Assembly: GCF_000092025.1 (NCBI RefSeq) | Contig: NC_003063.2 | Coordinates: forward strand, 620,001-684,000 | Length of the DNA stretch: 64,000 nt | Source: Agrobacterium fabrum str. C58 | GTDB taxonomy: Bacteria > Pseudomonadota > Alphaproteobacteria > Rhizobiales > Rhizobiaceae | Direction: 5' to 3' | Shown: piece by piece, positions 25,997 through 34,821 of the stretch | How the letters are laid out: every line of letters begins with the position of its first letter | Numbering within the stretch: the first letter of the stretch is position 1 | Notes under the pieces: model-generated | The model's database searches: none | What the model saw: the letters and a program-made list of their open reading frames with translations, nothing else | What the model was told of the DNA's origin: nothing | Program-made: the position numbers and the translations under genes

Positions 25997-26881
25997 CGCC
26001 CGCTCGCGGCGCGGGCCGTTGCTGCCGATATTGCGGCGGATGATCTGGCGGACCTTGTATTTCATCAGCGCCGCGTTCACCTCCGCGCCGAGCATGAAGA
26101 TGACGCCGACCATATAAAGGAAGACCAGAACCACCATGACAGAGGCGAGACCGGCATAGGTGGCGGCATAATTGGCGAAGGTGGAGAGATAATAAGCGAA
26201 GATCGCCGCACCGATGACCCAGAAGATCATCGTCAGCAGGATGCCGGGCCAGACATCCCAGATGCGACGCTTGCCGGCGGGCAGCCACAGATGTGCTGCC
26301 ACCAGCCCCGCCGTCAGCACCACGATCGTGCCATAGAGGCCGAGGCTGGAGACGGTGTTCAGTAAATCCGTCAGCCACGGAAATCGCGCTTCGGCAAAGG
26401 AGGTGGCGACCGGCACAGCGACGAGGACGATGCTGATGCCGGTAAAGACCACCACGGCAATCAGCACGTAAAGCAGGCTGAGCAGGCGGGTAACATACCA
26501 CCAGCGCGTCTCGGTAACACGATAGGCGCGGTTGAGCGAAATGCGCAGCGCTTCGACACCGTTGGAGGCGAAGTAGGCGGCGGCCAGCACCGAAATCGTC
26601 AGCAGCCCGCCGCGCGGAATGGTCAGCACCTGCTGCACCTGCGCCGCTAGCGGCCCGGCAATAGCCTCTGGCCATGTGTCGAAAATCAGATGCACCGCCG
26701 TTTCGGAAAACTGGTCGGCACCCAGAAAACCGGCGAGTGCCGTGCCGAAGATCAGAAACGGAAACAGCGCCAGCAGGATGGACAGCGCCATATGGCTCGC
26801 CATCGCCCAGCCGTCATCCTCGGCGAAATGGGAATAGGCATCGAAGGCAACCTTGCCTGCCAAGCGCACTGCGGCAACCAT
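25964..26881 (-). CDS. YihY/BrkB-family inner-membrane protein
   Basis: Integral membrane protein of about 305 aa with six hydrophobic segments: MALSILLALFPFLIFGTALAG; the SVLAAAYFASNGVEAL region; LLYVLIAVVVFTGISIVLV; YGTIVVLTAGLVAAHLWL; GILLTMIFWVIGAAIFAYYL; and VMVVLVFLYMVGVIFMLGAE. The last segment is followed by NAALMKYK, typical of the YihY/BrkB family, once called ribonuclease BN in error. Function is not established. Start: ATG (MVAAVRLAG) with GGAGGT three bases upstream; an ATG seven codons earlier (MPMNGG) is the alternative. The C-terminal tail is basic. Its stop overlaps gluQ. Confidence 0.87.
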   Translation of the reverse strand: MVAAVRLAGKVAFDAYSHFAEDDGWAMASHMALSILLALFPFLIFGTALAGFLGADQFSETAVHLIFDTWPEAIAGPLAAQVQQVLTIPRGGLLTISVLAAAYFASNGVEALRISLNRAYRVTETRWWYVTRLLSLLYVLIAVVVFTGISIVLVAVPVATSFAEARFPWLTDLLNTVSSLGLYGTIVVLTAGLVAAHLWLPAGKRRIWDVWPGILLTMIFWVIGAAIFAYYLSTFANYAATYAGLASVMVVLVFLYMVGVIFMLGAEVNAALMKYKVRQIIRRNIGSNGPRRERALDETDKPADI

Positions 26882-27057
26882 GTCACCTCCATTCATCGGC
26901 ATTTCATTTGTAACTTCGCCCCGAATATGGGAAGTCAGCTTCGCTTTGTACAGCGCGTAGGCCGGGCTTTCGGTTCCATTGCCGAAAAGGATTTCGCGCA
27001 ATTTAATTTTGTAAACCTGGGCGCGACTTGGCGCAAAGACCATTGGCGGAGCGGAAC

Positions 27058-27891
27058 ATGTCTGAAAAACCGGTCATCATCATCACCGGATGTTCCTCTG
27101 GCATCGGCGCCTATTGCGCCGGCGCGCTTCAGCGGGACGGCTGGCGGGTTTTTGCCACCGTGCGCCGCATCGTCGACATGGCCGCGCTCGAAAATCAGGG
27201 CATCGAAACCCTGATCATGGATTACACCAAGCCGGAAACCATCGCCGCGCTGGTGGACACCGTTGCAGCCCGGACCGGCGGCCGCATCGACGCGCTCTTC
27301 AACAACGGCGCCTATGGCCAGCCGGGCGCGGTGGAAGACCTGCCTGTCGAAGCGCTGAGAGCCCAGTTCGAAACCAATGTCTTCGGTTGGCACGATCTGA
27401 CTCGACGGGTCATTCCCTTCATGCGCAAGCGTGGTTCGGGCCGTATCGTGCATTGCTCCTCCATTCTCGGCCTCGTGCCCTATCGCTATCGCGGCGCCTA
27501 TACCGCCTCGAAATTCGCCATCGAGGGCCTGGGCGTCACGCTGCGCATGGAGCTTCAGGGCAGCGGCATTCATGTGAGCCTGATCGAACCCGGTCCGATT
27601 ACCTCGAAATTCACGGCAACGGCGCTTGCCCACGTCAAGGACAAGATCGATCTGGAAAATTCGGCCCATGCGGCGGAATATAAACGCCAACTGGCGCGCA
27701 TGGATGGGTCAGGCCCCGTCAACCGCCACAAACTCGGCCCCGAGGCCGTTTATGCCGTACTGAAACATGCCCTGACCGCCGCCAGACCGAAACCGCATTA
27801 TCCCGTCACGGTTCCAGCCAAACAGGGGCTGTTACTGAAACGGCTCTTGCCTGCCGGACTGTTCTATCGTCTGCTGCGCAGATTCGATTGA
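27058..27891 (+). CDS. Short-chain dehydrogenase/reductase
   Basis: NAD(P)-dependent oxidoreductase of the classical SDR family, 277 aa. The cofactor motif TGCSSGIG is at residues about 9-16, the NNAG-equivalent is NNGAYG near 83, a serine lies in VHCSSILG near 138, and the catalytic Tyr and Lys are in YTASK near 150. The C-terminal part after EPGPITSKF resembles SDRs that act on larger hydrophobic substrates. Substrate unknown. It begins a run of four closely spaced genes continuing to the rhomboid protease; whether they form one operon is inferred from spacing. Confidence 0.88.
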   Translation: MSEKPVIIITGCSSGIGAYCAGALQRDGWRVFATVRRIVDMAALENQGIETLIMDYTKPETIAALVDTVAARTGGRIDALFNNGAYGQPGAVEDLPVEALRAQFETNVFGWHDLTRRVIPFMRKRGSGRIVHCSSILGLVPYRYRGAYTASKFAIEGLGVTLRMELQGSGIHVSLIEPGPITSKFTATALAHVKDKIDLENSAHAAEYKRQLARMDGSGPVNRHKLGPEAVYAVLKHALTAARPKPHYPVTVPAKQGLLLKRLLPAGLFYRLLRRFD

Positions 27892-27908
27892 GGAGGAGTA
27901 ACCCCTAA

Positions 27909-28106
27909 ATGTCCGGCTTCACCACTGTTCTGGCCCTTATCGCCATGGGCCTTGTCGTCATCGTGCTGATACGCGGCCTCTTCAACATGCTGAAGGGACA
28001 GGACGCCAACCGCTCCAACAAGCTGATGCAGCTGCGTCTGCTGTTGCAGGCCATCGCCATCGTGCTGATCATGCTGACGCTCTGGCTCACCGGCGGTGGC
28101 CGCTGA
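27909..28106 (+). CDS. HIG1-domain twin-transmembrane small protein, 65 aa
   Basis: Small inner-membrane protein with two hydrophobic helices (FTTVLALIAMGLVVIVLIRGL and LLLQAIAIVLIMLTLWL) joined by a polar loop NMLKGQDANRSNKLMQLR. The RSNKLMxxRxxxQ pattern is that of HIG1/RCF-type proteins, which in eukaryotes associate with respiratory complexes. Alphaproteobacterial versions are usually annotated as hypoxia-induced-like or twin-TM proteins with unproven roles. It sits 17 bp after the SDR and 1 bp before the adenosyltransferase, suggesting joint translation. Confidence 0.85.
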   Translation: MSGFTTVLALIAMGLVVIVLIRGLFNMLKGQDANRSNKLMQLRLLLQAIAIVLIMLTLWLTGGGR

Positions 28107-28107
28107 C

Positions 28108-28686
28108 ATGGTGAAGCTGAACAAGATCTACACCCGCACCGGCGACAAAGGCACGACGGCGCTGGTTTCCGGCCCACGCCGCCTGAAGCACGATCTTCGC
28201 GTCGAGGCCTATGGCACGGTCGACGAAACCAATTCGGCCATCGGCATCGCGCGGCTTCATACGAGCGGGCTGGAGACATTGGATGCCATGCTGTTCCGCA
28301 TCCAGAACGATCTTTTCGATCTCGGCGCCGATCTCGCCACGCCTGATAATGGCGAGCCGCTTTCCTATGAGCCGTTGCGCATCGTTGAAAGCCAGGTCAT
28401 GCGGCTGGAAAACGAAATCGACGAACTCAATGCCGCCCTTGAACCGCTTACCTCCTTCGTGCTGCCGGGCGGCAGCGCGGCAGCGGCCAATCTGCACATG
28501 GCGCGCACCGTCTGCCGGCGAGCGGAGAGGTTGATGGTTGAACTTTCCGTTACTGACAACGAGATCGTCAGTCCGGCGGCCCTGAAATATGCCAATCGCC
28601 TGTCCGATTTCCTGTTCGTCGCCGCCCGCTTCACCAATGAGGCAGGTAGGGCCGACATATTGTGGGTTCCCGGCAAGAACCGTTAA
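28108..28686 (+). CDS. pduO: PduO-type ATP:cob(I)alamin adenosyltransferase
   Basis: Transfers the adenosyl group of ATP to cob(I)alamin, giving the cofactor used by methylmalonyl-CoA mutase. It is a 192-aa protein of the MMAB/PduO family: KIYTRTGDKGTTAL at the N-terminus (phosphate-contact TGDxG), VEAYGTVDETNSAIG near residue 38, the helical core FRIQNDLFDLGADLATP, and the signature ARTVCRRAER with YANRLSDFLFVAAR at the end. ATG (MVKLNK) lies 1 bp after the preceding stop. It is unrelated in fold to CobA/BtuR. It supplies the B12-dependent step encoded elsewhere in the window. Confidence 0.94.
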   Translation: MVKLNKIYTRTGDKGTTALVSGPRRLKHDLRVEAYGTVDETNSAIGIARLHTSGLETLDAMLFRIQNDLFDLGADLATPDNGEPLSYEPLRIVESQVMRLENEIDELNAALEPLTSFVLPGGSAAAANLHMARTVCRRAERLMVELSVTDNEIVSPAALKYANRLSDFLFVAARFTNEAGRADILWVPGKNR

Positions 28687-28718
28687 AGCCTGTCCATGGC
28701 GCAAACGAAGGGCGTTCG

Positions 28719-29492
28719 ATGTTCATACCGCTGCACGATGCGAATTTCCTCAAACATATCCGGCTGCAATATGTGACCATCGGCCTGATCGTGATCAATG
28801 TACTGGTCTGGCTGTTTACCGGCGTGCTTGCCAGCGACGTGCAGGCCAATGCCGCAGCGCTCGGCCTCGGTTTCATCCCTGCCGTGGTATTCGATTACGC
28901 CTATCTGGAACCGGCCCTGCAGGTGGTGCCTGATGATCTCACCGTCGTCACCTATGCGTTCCTGCATCTCGATTTCTGGCATCTGGCCGGCAACATGCTG
29001 TTTCTCTGGGTCTTCGGCGACAATGTCGAGGATGCGCTCGGTCACTTCCGGTTCCTGATCTTCTACCTCGTCTGCGCGATTGCCGGCGCCCTGTTTCACG
29101 GCTTTGTCGCCCCCACTTCGGAAGGGCCGCTGATCGGTGCATCGGGTGCGGTTTCCGGTGTGGTTGCGGCCTATTTCCTGCTGCATCCAAGGGTACGTGT
29201 CTGGGTGCTGGTCCTGATGCGCATTCCACTTCCCCTGCCCGCCTTCATTCCGTTGGCGCTGTGGATCGGTCAGCAGTTCCTGATGCTGGCGCTGGGGCTG
29301 GAGCAAAACGTTTCCTGGGGCGCGCATGTGGGTGGCATCCTGGCGGGCGCGATCATGGTGATTTTCATGCGCAGGCCGGATGTTCCCCTGTTTGACCGCA
29401 CCATTGTTGCGCCGAGGGCGGCGCAGTTCAAGAATACGTCGCAAACGGCAGGGTTGTCGCAAATCGAACGGGGCTATGACGGGGGTAGATGA
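28719..29492 (+). CDS. Rhomboid-family intramembrane serine protease
   Basis: Membrane protease of 257 aa with about six hydrophobic segments. The catalytic serine lies in GASG (Ser142), and the partner His is in GAHVGG (His203) on a later helix; the upstream HxxxN-type sequence FWHLAGNM (His88) is also present. AAGGGCG precedes the ATG. It follows the adenosyltransferase by 32 bp. Substrates are unknown; the short extramembrane tails indicate the simple six-helix form. Confidence 0.9.
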   Translation: MFIPLHDANFLKHIRLQYVTIGLIVINVLVWLFTGVLASDVQANAAALGLGFIPAVVFDYAYLEPALQVVPDDLTVVTYAFLHLDFWHLAGNMLFLWVFGDNVEDALGHFRFLIFYLVCAIAGALFHGFVAPTSEGPLIGASGAVSGVVAAYFLLHPRVRVWVLVLMRIPLPLPAFIPLALWIGQQFLMLALGLEQNVSWGAHVGGILAGAIMVIFMRRPDVPLFDRTIVAPRAAQFKNTSQTAGLSQIERGYDGGR

Positions 29493-29515
29493 GACCTCTC
29501 GTCAGAGATACAGTA

Positions 29516-29536
29516 TTTACGTTAACGTCAACGTAA
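29516..29536. promoter_or_regulatory. Palindromic operator candidate upstream of etfBA
   Basis: Between 29517 and 29536 is a near-perfect 20-bp palindrome: TTACGTT and AACGTAA arms around AACGTC, differing from exact symmetry only at the centre. It lies about 140 bp before etfB. The ACGT-rich form resembles sites reported for LiuR-type MerR regulators of branched-chain amino-acid and acyl-CoA degradation, whose regulons often include ETF genes. The regulator itself is not in this window, so the assignment is inference. Confidence 0.55.
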
Positions 29537-29674
29537 TATATGCCTTACGTGCATGTGATAATGAAGATTGCTCCGTTGTATTTGCGGGAAAAATGCTTAT
29601 CCATGTCGCCACCTGTTTTTGGAGGTCCGCGCGGTTTACCCGCCCCGCGGACAGGAGTTTGAGGAAAGCCGCCG

Positions 29675-30421
29675 ATGAAAATCCTTGTCCCCGTTAAACG
29701 AGTCGTCGACTACAACGTGAAAATCCGCGTGAAGTCGGATGGTTCTGGCGTTGAGCTTGCCAATGTGAAGATGTCGATGAACCCGTTCGACGAAATCTCG
29801 GTGGAAGAGGCCCTTCGCCTGAAGGAAGCCGGCAAAGCCGAAGAGGTCGTGGTCGTCTCCATCGGCCCGGCCAAGGCGGAAGAAACGCTGCGCACCGCGC
29901 TTGCCATGGGCGCCGACCGCGCCATCCTGATCGAGACCGACGAAACCGTCGAGCCGCTCGCCGTCGCCAAGCTCCTGAAGGGCGTGGCCGAGGCTGAGCA
30001 GCCCGGTCTCGTCATCGTCGGCAAGCAGGCGATCGATGACGATTCGAACCAGACCGGCCAGATGCTGGCAGCCCTGCTCGGCTGGGGCCAGGGCACGTTT
30101 GCCTCCAAGGTCGTACCGGCTGACGGCAAGGTCGCGGTCACCCGTGAAGTCGATGGCGGCCTGCAGACTGTCGAGCTGAAACTGCCAGCCGTCGTCACCA
30201 CCGATCTTCGTCTGAACGAGCCGCGTTACGCCTCGCTGCCGAACATCATGAAGGCAAAAAAGAAGCCGCTCGACAAAAAGGCTCCGGCCGATTTCGGCGT
30301 CGATGTCTCGCCGCGCCTGAAGGTGCTGAAGACCGAGGAGCCCGCGGGCCGCAAGGCCGGCATCAAGGTCGGCTCGGTTGCCGAACTGGTCGAAAAGCTC
30401 AAAGCCGACGGCGTCCTCTAA
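29675..30421 (+). CDS. etfB: Electron transfer flavoprotein beta subunit
   Basis: ETF carries electrons from acyl-CoA and other flavin dehydrogenases to ETF:ubiquinone oxidoreductase. This 248-aa subunit begins [20 protein letters not shown], with the conserved [19 protein letters not shown] near residue 35, the AMP/adenine-contact region [21 protein letters not shown] near 113, and the ETF-beta signature [25 protein letters not shown]. It is followed after 25 bp by etfA. Upstream is a 180-bp gap holding the operator-like palindrome. Confidence 0.97.
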   Translation: MKILVPVKRVVDYNVKIRVKSDGSGVELANVKMSMNPFDEISVEEALRLKEAGKAEEVVVVSIGPAKAEETLRTALAMGADRAILIETDETVEPLAVAKLLKGVAEAEQPGLVIVGKQAIDDDSNQTGQMLAALLGWGQGTFASKVVPADGKVAVTREVDGGLQTVELKLPAVVTTDLRLNEPRYASLPNIMKAKKKPLDKKAPADFGVDVSPRLKVLKTEEPAGRKAGIKVGSVAELVEKLKADGVL

Positions 30422-30446
30422 GGTTTCGGAAAAGGGAGATATTCTT

Positions 30447-31376
30447 ATGGCCATTCTTCTTCTGGCAGAACACGACAACGCAACCCTTTCCGACCTGACG
30501 GCAAAGACGCTGACGGCGGCAACGCAGATCGGCGGCGACGTGCATGTGCTGGTCGCGGGTTCTGGCGCGAAAGCTGCCGCCGACGCAGCCGCGAAGCTGA
30601 CGGGCGTCTCCAAGGTGCTGCTCGCCGACGACGCCTCCTATGCCAACGCGCTTGCCGAGCCGCTGGCGGCGCTGGTCGTTTCGCTCAGCCCCGCCTATGA
30701 CGTCATCATCGCCCCCGCGACGGCATCCGCCAAGAACGTGCTGCCGCGTGTGGCAGCGCTTCTCGACGTGGCGCAGGTCTCGGAAATCATCGAGGTCGTA
30801 TCGCCTGACACTTTCAAACGGCCGATCTATGCCGGCAACGCCATCCAGACGGTGCAGGCAAGCGACGCCAAGAAGGTCATCACCGTGCGTCCGACCGCCT
30901 TTGCGGCCGCCGCCGAAGGTGGTTCGGCATCGGTCGAGACAATCGCTACTGCTGAAAATCCCGGTGTCTCCAGCTTCGTTTCCGATGCGCTGGCTTCTTC
31001 CGATCGTCCGGAACTGACCTCTGCGAAGATCATCATCTCCGGTGGCCGCGCGCTTGGCTCGTCGGAAAAGTTCAAGGAAGTCATCCTTCCCGTCGCCGAC
31101 AAGCTTGGTGCCGCCGTTGGTGCCAGCCGCGCGGCCGTCGATGCCGGTTACGCGCCGAACGACTGGCAGGTGGGCCAGACCGGCAAGGTGGTTGCGCCGC
31201 AGCTTTACATCGCTGCCGGTATTTCCGGCGCCATCCAGCATCTGGCCGGCATGAAGGATTCGAAGGTCATCGTCGCCATCAACAAGGATGAAGAAGCGCC
31301 GATTTTCCAGGTTGCCGATTACGGTCTCGTCGCAGACCTGTTCGAGGCACTGCCGGAACTTCAAAAAGCTCTTTGA
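30447..31376 (+). CDS. etfA: Electron transfer flavoprotein alpha subunit
   Basis: FAD-binding partner of EtfB, 309 aa. The C-terminal FAD domain is clear: [13 protein letters not shown] near residue 195, [45 protein letters not shown], and [23 protein letters not shown] at the end. GGGAG precedes the ATG, which replaces an in-frame start 23 codons earlier inside etfB. A strong terminator follows, so etfBA is probably a two-gene unit. Confidence 0.97.
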   Translation: MAILLLAEHDNATLSDLTAKTLTAATQIGGDVHVLVAGSGAKAAADAAAKLTGVSKVLLADDASYANALAEPLAALVVSLSPAYDVIIAPATASAKNVLPRVAALLDVAQVSEIIEVVSPDTFKRPIYAGNAIQTVQASDAKKVITVRPTAFAAAAEGGSASVETIATAENPGVSSFVSDALASSDRPELTSAKIIISGGRALGSSEKFKEVILPVADKLGAAVGASRAAVDAGYAPNDWQVGQTGKVVAPQLYIAAGISGAIQHLAGMKDSKVIVAINKDEEAPIFQVADYGLVADLFEALPELQKAL

Positions 31377-31391
31377 TTTTAAATACATGAT

Positions 31392-31430
31392 GAAGGCGGC
31401 GCGTTTTTTGAACGCGCCGCCTTCTCTTTT
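31392..31430 (+). terminator. Rho-independent terminator of etfBA
   Basis: A 14-bp perfect stem (GAAGGCGGCGCGTT and complement) with a TTTTG loop starts 15 bases after the etfA stop and is followed by a T-rich tract (TCTTTTTC). Its strength suggests that hbdA has its own promoter. Confidence 0.88.
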
Positions 31431-31490
31431 TCGGCGATATGCGTAACATCGCCAGCGAATTTGCAGATGCATCACATGGGAGAACCGCAT

Positions 31491-32372
31491 ATGACCGCCC
31501 CCTTTAAAAACATCGGTGTCATCGGAGCCGGTCAGATGGGATGTGGCATTGCGCATGTTTCCGCCATTGCCGGCTACCGGGTCCATATCTACGATCTTTC
31601 GAAAGAAGGCATCGAGGCCGGCCTTGCCACGATCAACGGCAATCTCGCCCGCCAGGTGACCAACAACAAGCTTTCCGATGATGCCCGCAAGCAGGCGCTG
31701 GCGCTCATCAGTGGATCGACCGACGTCAATGATCTGGCGCCGATGGATATCGTCATCGAGGCAGCCACGGAAAACGAAGAGATCAAGCGCAAGATTTATG
31801 CGCAGGTCTGCCCGGTCCTGAAACCCGAGGCGCTGCTCGCCACCAATACGTCTTCACTTTCCATCACCCGACTTGCTTCCGCCACTGACCGCCCCGAACA
31901 GTTCATGGGCATCCATTTCATGAACCCGGTGCCCGTCATGAAACTGGTCGAGCTGGTGCGCGGCATCGCCACCAACGAAAAAACCTTCGACGCGGCGAAA
32001 GCCTATGTGCGGACGCTTGAAAAGGCGATCACCGTCGCCGAGGATTTCCCGGCCTTCATCGTCAACCGCATCCTGCTGCCGATGATCAACGAGGCGATCT
32101 ACACGCTGTATGAGGGCGTCGGTTCGGTGGAAGCCATCGATACCGCCATGCGGCTCGGCGCGAACCACCCGATGGGTCCGCTGCAACTTGCCGATTTCAT
32201 CGGTCTCGATACCTGTTTGTCGATCATGCAGGTGCTGCATGACGGTCTCTCCGACAGCAAATATCGCCCCTGCCCACTACTGGTCAAATATGTCGAGGCC
32301 GGCTGGCTCGGCCGTAAATCCGGCCGTGGCTTCTACGATTACCGCGGCGAAACGCCAGTTCCGACGCGTTAA
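31491..32372 (+). CDS. hbdA: 3-hydroxybutyryl-CoA dehydrogenase
   Basis: NAD(P)-dependent oxidation or reduction of 3-hydroxybutyryl-CoA, in fatty-acid or acetoacetyl-CoA metabolism. The 293-aa protein has the Rossmann motif GVIGAGQMGCGIAHV at residues 8-22, the catalytic region ATNTSSLSIT and FMGIHFMNPVPVMKLVE near 110-150, and the C-terminal helical domain with NHPMGPLQLADFIGLD and a GxGFYDY end. GGGAG precedes the chosen ATG (MTAPFKN). Its position after etfBA fits beta-oxidation-type electron flow, although the strong terminator between them suggests independent transcription. Confidence 0.95.
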   Translation: MTAPFKNIGVIGAGQMGCGIAHVSAIAGYRVHIYDLSKEGIEAGLATINGNLARQVTNNKLSDDARKQALALISGSTDVNDLAPMDIVIEAATENEEIKRKIYAQVCPVLKPEALLATNTSSLSITRLASATDRPEQFMGIHFMNPVPVMKLVELVRGIATNEKTFDAAKAYVRTLEKAITVAEDFPAFIVNRILLPMINEAIYTLYEGVGSVEAIDTAMRLGANHPMGPLQLADFIGLDTCLSIMQVLHDGLSDSKYRPCPLLVKYVEAGWLGRKSGRGFYDYRGETPVPTR

Positions 32373-32388
32373 AGATCAGCCGCAGCGA

Positions 32389-32408
32389 GGGAGAGAAAAG
32401 TCTCTCCC
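32389..32408. terminator. Hairpin between convergent hbdA and tlpA
   Basis: Perfect 8-bp stem (GGGAGAGA / TCTCTCCC) with an AAAG loop, 16 bases after the hbdA stop and 10 bases past the tlpA stop. Without a U-tract on either side it is a possible shared transcription end rather than a classical terminator. Confidence 0.45.
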
Positions 32409-32418
32409 GAAAGCCGGC

Positions 32419-33087
32419 TTACTTAGCGGTTGCGGCCGTCACCAACGCCTTCGCATCTTCGCTGTCCCAGGCGGCCGGCCCGTTCATGGCGCCCAGCAGG
32501 CAGCCGTTTTCATCCAGCAGCAGGGTGGCCGGCAGGCCGAAAGCGAGGCCTTCCTTTTTCAGGACGTTGAAGACGCCCATGGAACTGTCGCGGTAATGCT
32601 TCAGCGCGTCGATCTTGTATTCATCCATGAAGGCTTTCGGCTTTTCATCCGCGCCGACATCGATATTGACGGCCACAACCTCGAACTTGTCACCGCCCTT
32701 TTCCTTCTCCAGCGCGTTCAGAGCCGGCATTTCTTCCCGGCAGGGTACACACCATGTGGCCCAGAGATTGAGAAGAATCGCCTTGCCCTTGAGATCGGCA
32801 AGCGTCATGTCCTTGGCCTCGGGCCCCTCGAAGGACAGCGGGATGACACGCGGCTTGTCCGCCGCCGACATGGCAGCCACTTGCCCCTTCAGAAACGGCT
32901 TCAGCGAGGCGATGCGGTTTGCAGCACCCTCACATAAACCGCCCTCTGCCACCGCAGCCCCTTGAACCGGGCTCTCAGACCCAATATGCCTGAACCCGAC
33001 CGCGCCAGCACCGGCGAGCACACCGGCAACGGCAGCAATTGCAACCAACTTGGCGGAAGGAAGCCTGAACGGCGTTTTTTCTGTCAT
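32419..33087 (-). CDS. tlpA: Membrane-anchored thioredoxin, TlpA/ResA type
   Basis: Thiol-disulfide oxidoreductase of 222 aa with an uncleaved N-terminal anchor (residues about 13-31) and a periplasmic thioredoxin fold. The active site is WCVPC with Cys113 and Cys116. An extra Cys (residue 52) lies in the linker [13 protein letters not shown], and the cis-Pro region is [12 protein letters not shown]. Proteins of this kind reduce apocytochrome c or the copper site of cytochrome oxidase assembly proteins. Start: ATG (MTEKTP) with GGAG upstream. It is divergent from argH with only 22 bp between starts, so the promoters must overlap the coding ends. Confidence 0.92.
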   Translation of the reverse strand: MTEKTPFRLPSAKLVAIAAVAGVLAGAGAVGFRHIGSESPVQGAAVAEGGLCEGAANRIASLKPFLKGQVAAMSAADKPRVIPLSFEGPEAKDMTLADLKGKAILLNLWATWCVPCREEMPALNALEKEKGGDKFEVVAVNIDVGADEKPKAFMDEYKIDALKHYRDSSMGVFNVLKKEGLAFGLPATLLLDENGCLLGAMNGPAAWDSEDAKALVTAATAK

Positions 33088-33109
33088 CGAATACTCCAGG
33101 GCACTAAAC

Positions 33110-34510
33110 ATGGCTGACGGCACAGATCAGAAATCCTCCAACCAGATGTGGGGCGGACGTTTTGCTTCCGGGCCATCAGCCATCATGGAAGAGATAAATG
33201 CCTCCATCGGCTTCGACAAGAAGCTTTATGCCCAGGACATCCGCGGCTCTATAGCGCACGCCACCATGCTGGCGGAAAAAGGCATTATTTCGCAGGAAGA
33301 TAAAGAGAAGATCGTTCACGGCCTGAACACGATCCTGTCAGAGATCGAAGCCGGCACCTTCGAATTCTCGCGCAAGCTCGAAGATATTCACATGAACATC
33401 GAGGCGCGCCTTGCAACCCTCATCGGCACGGCGGCCGGCCGCCTGCACACCGCGCGCTCGCGCAACGACCAGGTGGCGCTCGATTTCCGCCTGTGGGTTA
33501 AGGAAGAATTGCAGAAGACCGAGGGCATGTTGACAGCCCTCATCGCCGCCTTCCTCGACCGCGCCGAGGAAAATGCCGATACCGTGATGCCCGGCTTCAC
33601 CCATCTGCAGACGGCGCAGCCCGTCACCTTCGGCCACCATTGCATGGCCTATGTGGAAATGTTCGGCCGTGACCGTGCCCGTGTGCGGCACGCCATCGAG
33701 CATCTGGACGAAAGCCCGATCGGCGCAGCCGCGCTGGCCGGCACCGGCTACCCCATCGACCGCCATATGACAGCCAAGGCGCTCGGTTTCCGCGAGCCGA
33801 CCCGCAACTCTATCGACACCGTCTCCGACCGCGATTTCGCGCTGGAATTCCTGTCGATCGCTTCGATCTGCGCCACGCATCTGTCGCGTCTCGCCGAAGA
33901 AATCGTCATCTGGTCGACGCCGCAATTCGGTTTCATCCGCCTCTCGGATGCCTTTTCCACCGGCTCTTCGATTATGCCGCAGAAAAAGAACCCTGACGCC
34001 GCCGAACTGGTGCGCGCCAAGACTGGTCGCATCAACGGCTCGCTGGTGGCGCTGCTGACTGTCATGAAGGGCCTGCCGCTTGCCTATTCCAAGGACATGC
34101 AGGAAGACAAGGAACAGGTTTTCGACTCCGCCGAAAGCCTGGAATTGGCGATTGCCGCCATGACCGGCATGATACGCGACCTCGAGGTGCGCAAGGACCG
34201 TATGCGTGCGGCCGCCGGTTCGGGTTATTCCACAGCCACCGATCTCGCCGACTGGCTGGTGCGCGAGGCGGGCCTGCCGTTCCGCGATGCCCACCATGTG
34301 ACCGGCAATGCCGTGGCGCTGGCGGAGAAAAAGGGCTGCGATCTGGCCGATCTTTCGCTGGAGGAATTGCAGGCCATCCACCCCGACATCACCAACGGTA
34401 TTTTCGACGTTCTCTCGGTCGAGGCATCGGTCGCCAGCCGCACAAGCTTTGGCGGCACCGCTCCTTCGGAAGTCAGGAAGCAGATCGCCTGGTGGCGTGG
34501 ACGCAACTGA
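33110..34510 (+). CDS. argH: Argininosuccinate lyase
   Basis: Last step of arginine synthesis: cleavage of argininosuccinate to arginine and fumarate. The 466-aa protein has the fumarase/aspartase-superfamily signature [18 protein letters not shown] near residue 285, the conserved [10 protein letters not shown] at the N-terminus, [17 protein letters not shown] near 110, and [16 protein letters not shown] near 160. Start ATG (MADGTDQ) follows AGGG; an in-frame start 20 codons earlier would lie inside the divergent tlpA. Confidence 0.97.
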   Translation: MADGTDQKSSNQMWGGRFASGPSAIMEEINASIGFDKKLYAQDIRGSIAHATMLAEKGIISQEDKEKIVHGLNTILSEIEAGTFEFSRKLEDIHMNIEARLATLIGTAAGRLHTARSRNDQVALDFRLWVKEELQKTEGMLTALIAAFLDRAEENADTVMPGFTHLQTAQPVTFGHHCMAYVEMFGRDRARVRHAIEHLDESPIGAAALAGTGYPIDRHMTAKALGFREPTRNSIDTVSDRDFALEFLSIASICATHLSRLAEEIVIWSTPQFGFIRLSDAFSTGSSIMPQKKNPDAAELVRAKTGRINGSLVALLTVMKGLPLAYSKDMQEDKEQVFDSAESLELAIAAMTGMIRDLEVRKDRMRAAAGSGYSTATDLADWLVREAGLPFRDAHHVTGNAVALAEKKGCDLADLSLEELQAIHPDITNGIFDVLSVEASVASRTSFGGTAPSEVRKQIAWWRGRN

Positions 34511-34540
34511 TAAATTCACGTTACGCTGCGATCACAAGAA

Positions 34541-34567
34541 ACAGGGTGCACAAGCGCCCTGTTTTTC
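34541..34567 (+). terminator. Terminator after argH
   Basis: Nine-base-pair stem with one G-T pair (ACAGGGTGC / GCGCCCTGT), an ACAA loop and TTTTTC at the 3' side, 30 bases after the argH stop. It probably ends most argH transcripts, with lptM-lysA continuing from a separate promoter or read-through. Confidence 0.78.
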
Positions 34568-34604
34568 GTTATCAGAGAGGCACATATTTCCTTTGGACAG
34601 GCTC

Positions 34605-34808
34605 ATGCTTTCAAAAACCGCGCGCAAACTCATCGTTCCCATCGGCATGACGCTCGCCGTCAGCCTTGCTCTCAGTGCCTGCGGGCGTAAGGGCGACATC
34701 GACCCGCCGAGCACGCCGGTCGAAATGCGCAACAAACGCGCCGCCGATGGCAGCGAGCCGAAGCCGGCGACAGCGGAACGGCCGTTCATCCTCGACAAGC
34801 TTCTCTGA
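34605..34808 (+). CDS. lptM: LptM-like small outer-membrane lipoprotein, 67 aa
   Basis: Short lipoprotein of the LptM/YifL type, which supports oxidative maturation of the LPS translocon LptD. A basic N-terminus and hydrophobic stretch (VPIGMTLAVSLAL) lead to the lipobox LSAC with Cys26. Directly after is GRKGDIDPPS, the conserved CGxKGPLxxP-type start of the family, then a disordered, basic tail. It lies between argH and lysA, the usual place for this gene in many proteobacteria. Confidence in the family comes from motif and context together. Confidence 0.85.
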   Translation: MLSKTARKLIVPIGMTLAVSLALSACGRKGDIDPPSTPVEMRNKRAADGSEPKPATAERPFILDKLL

Positions 34809-34821
34809 CGGGTAAAAAGCC

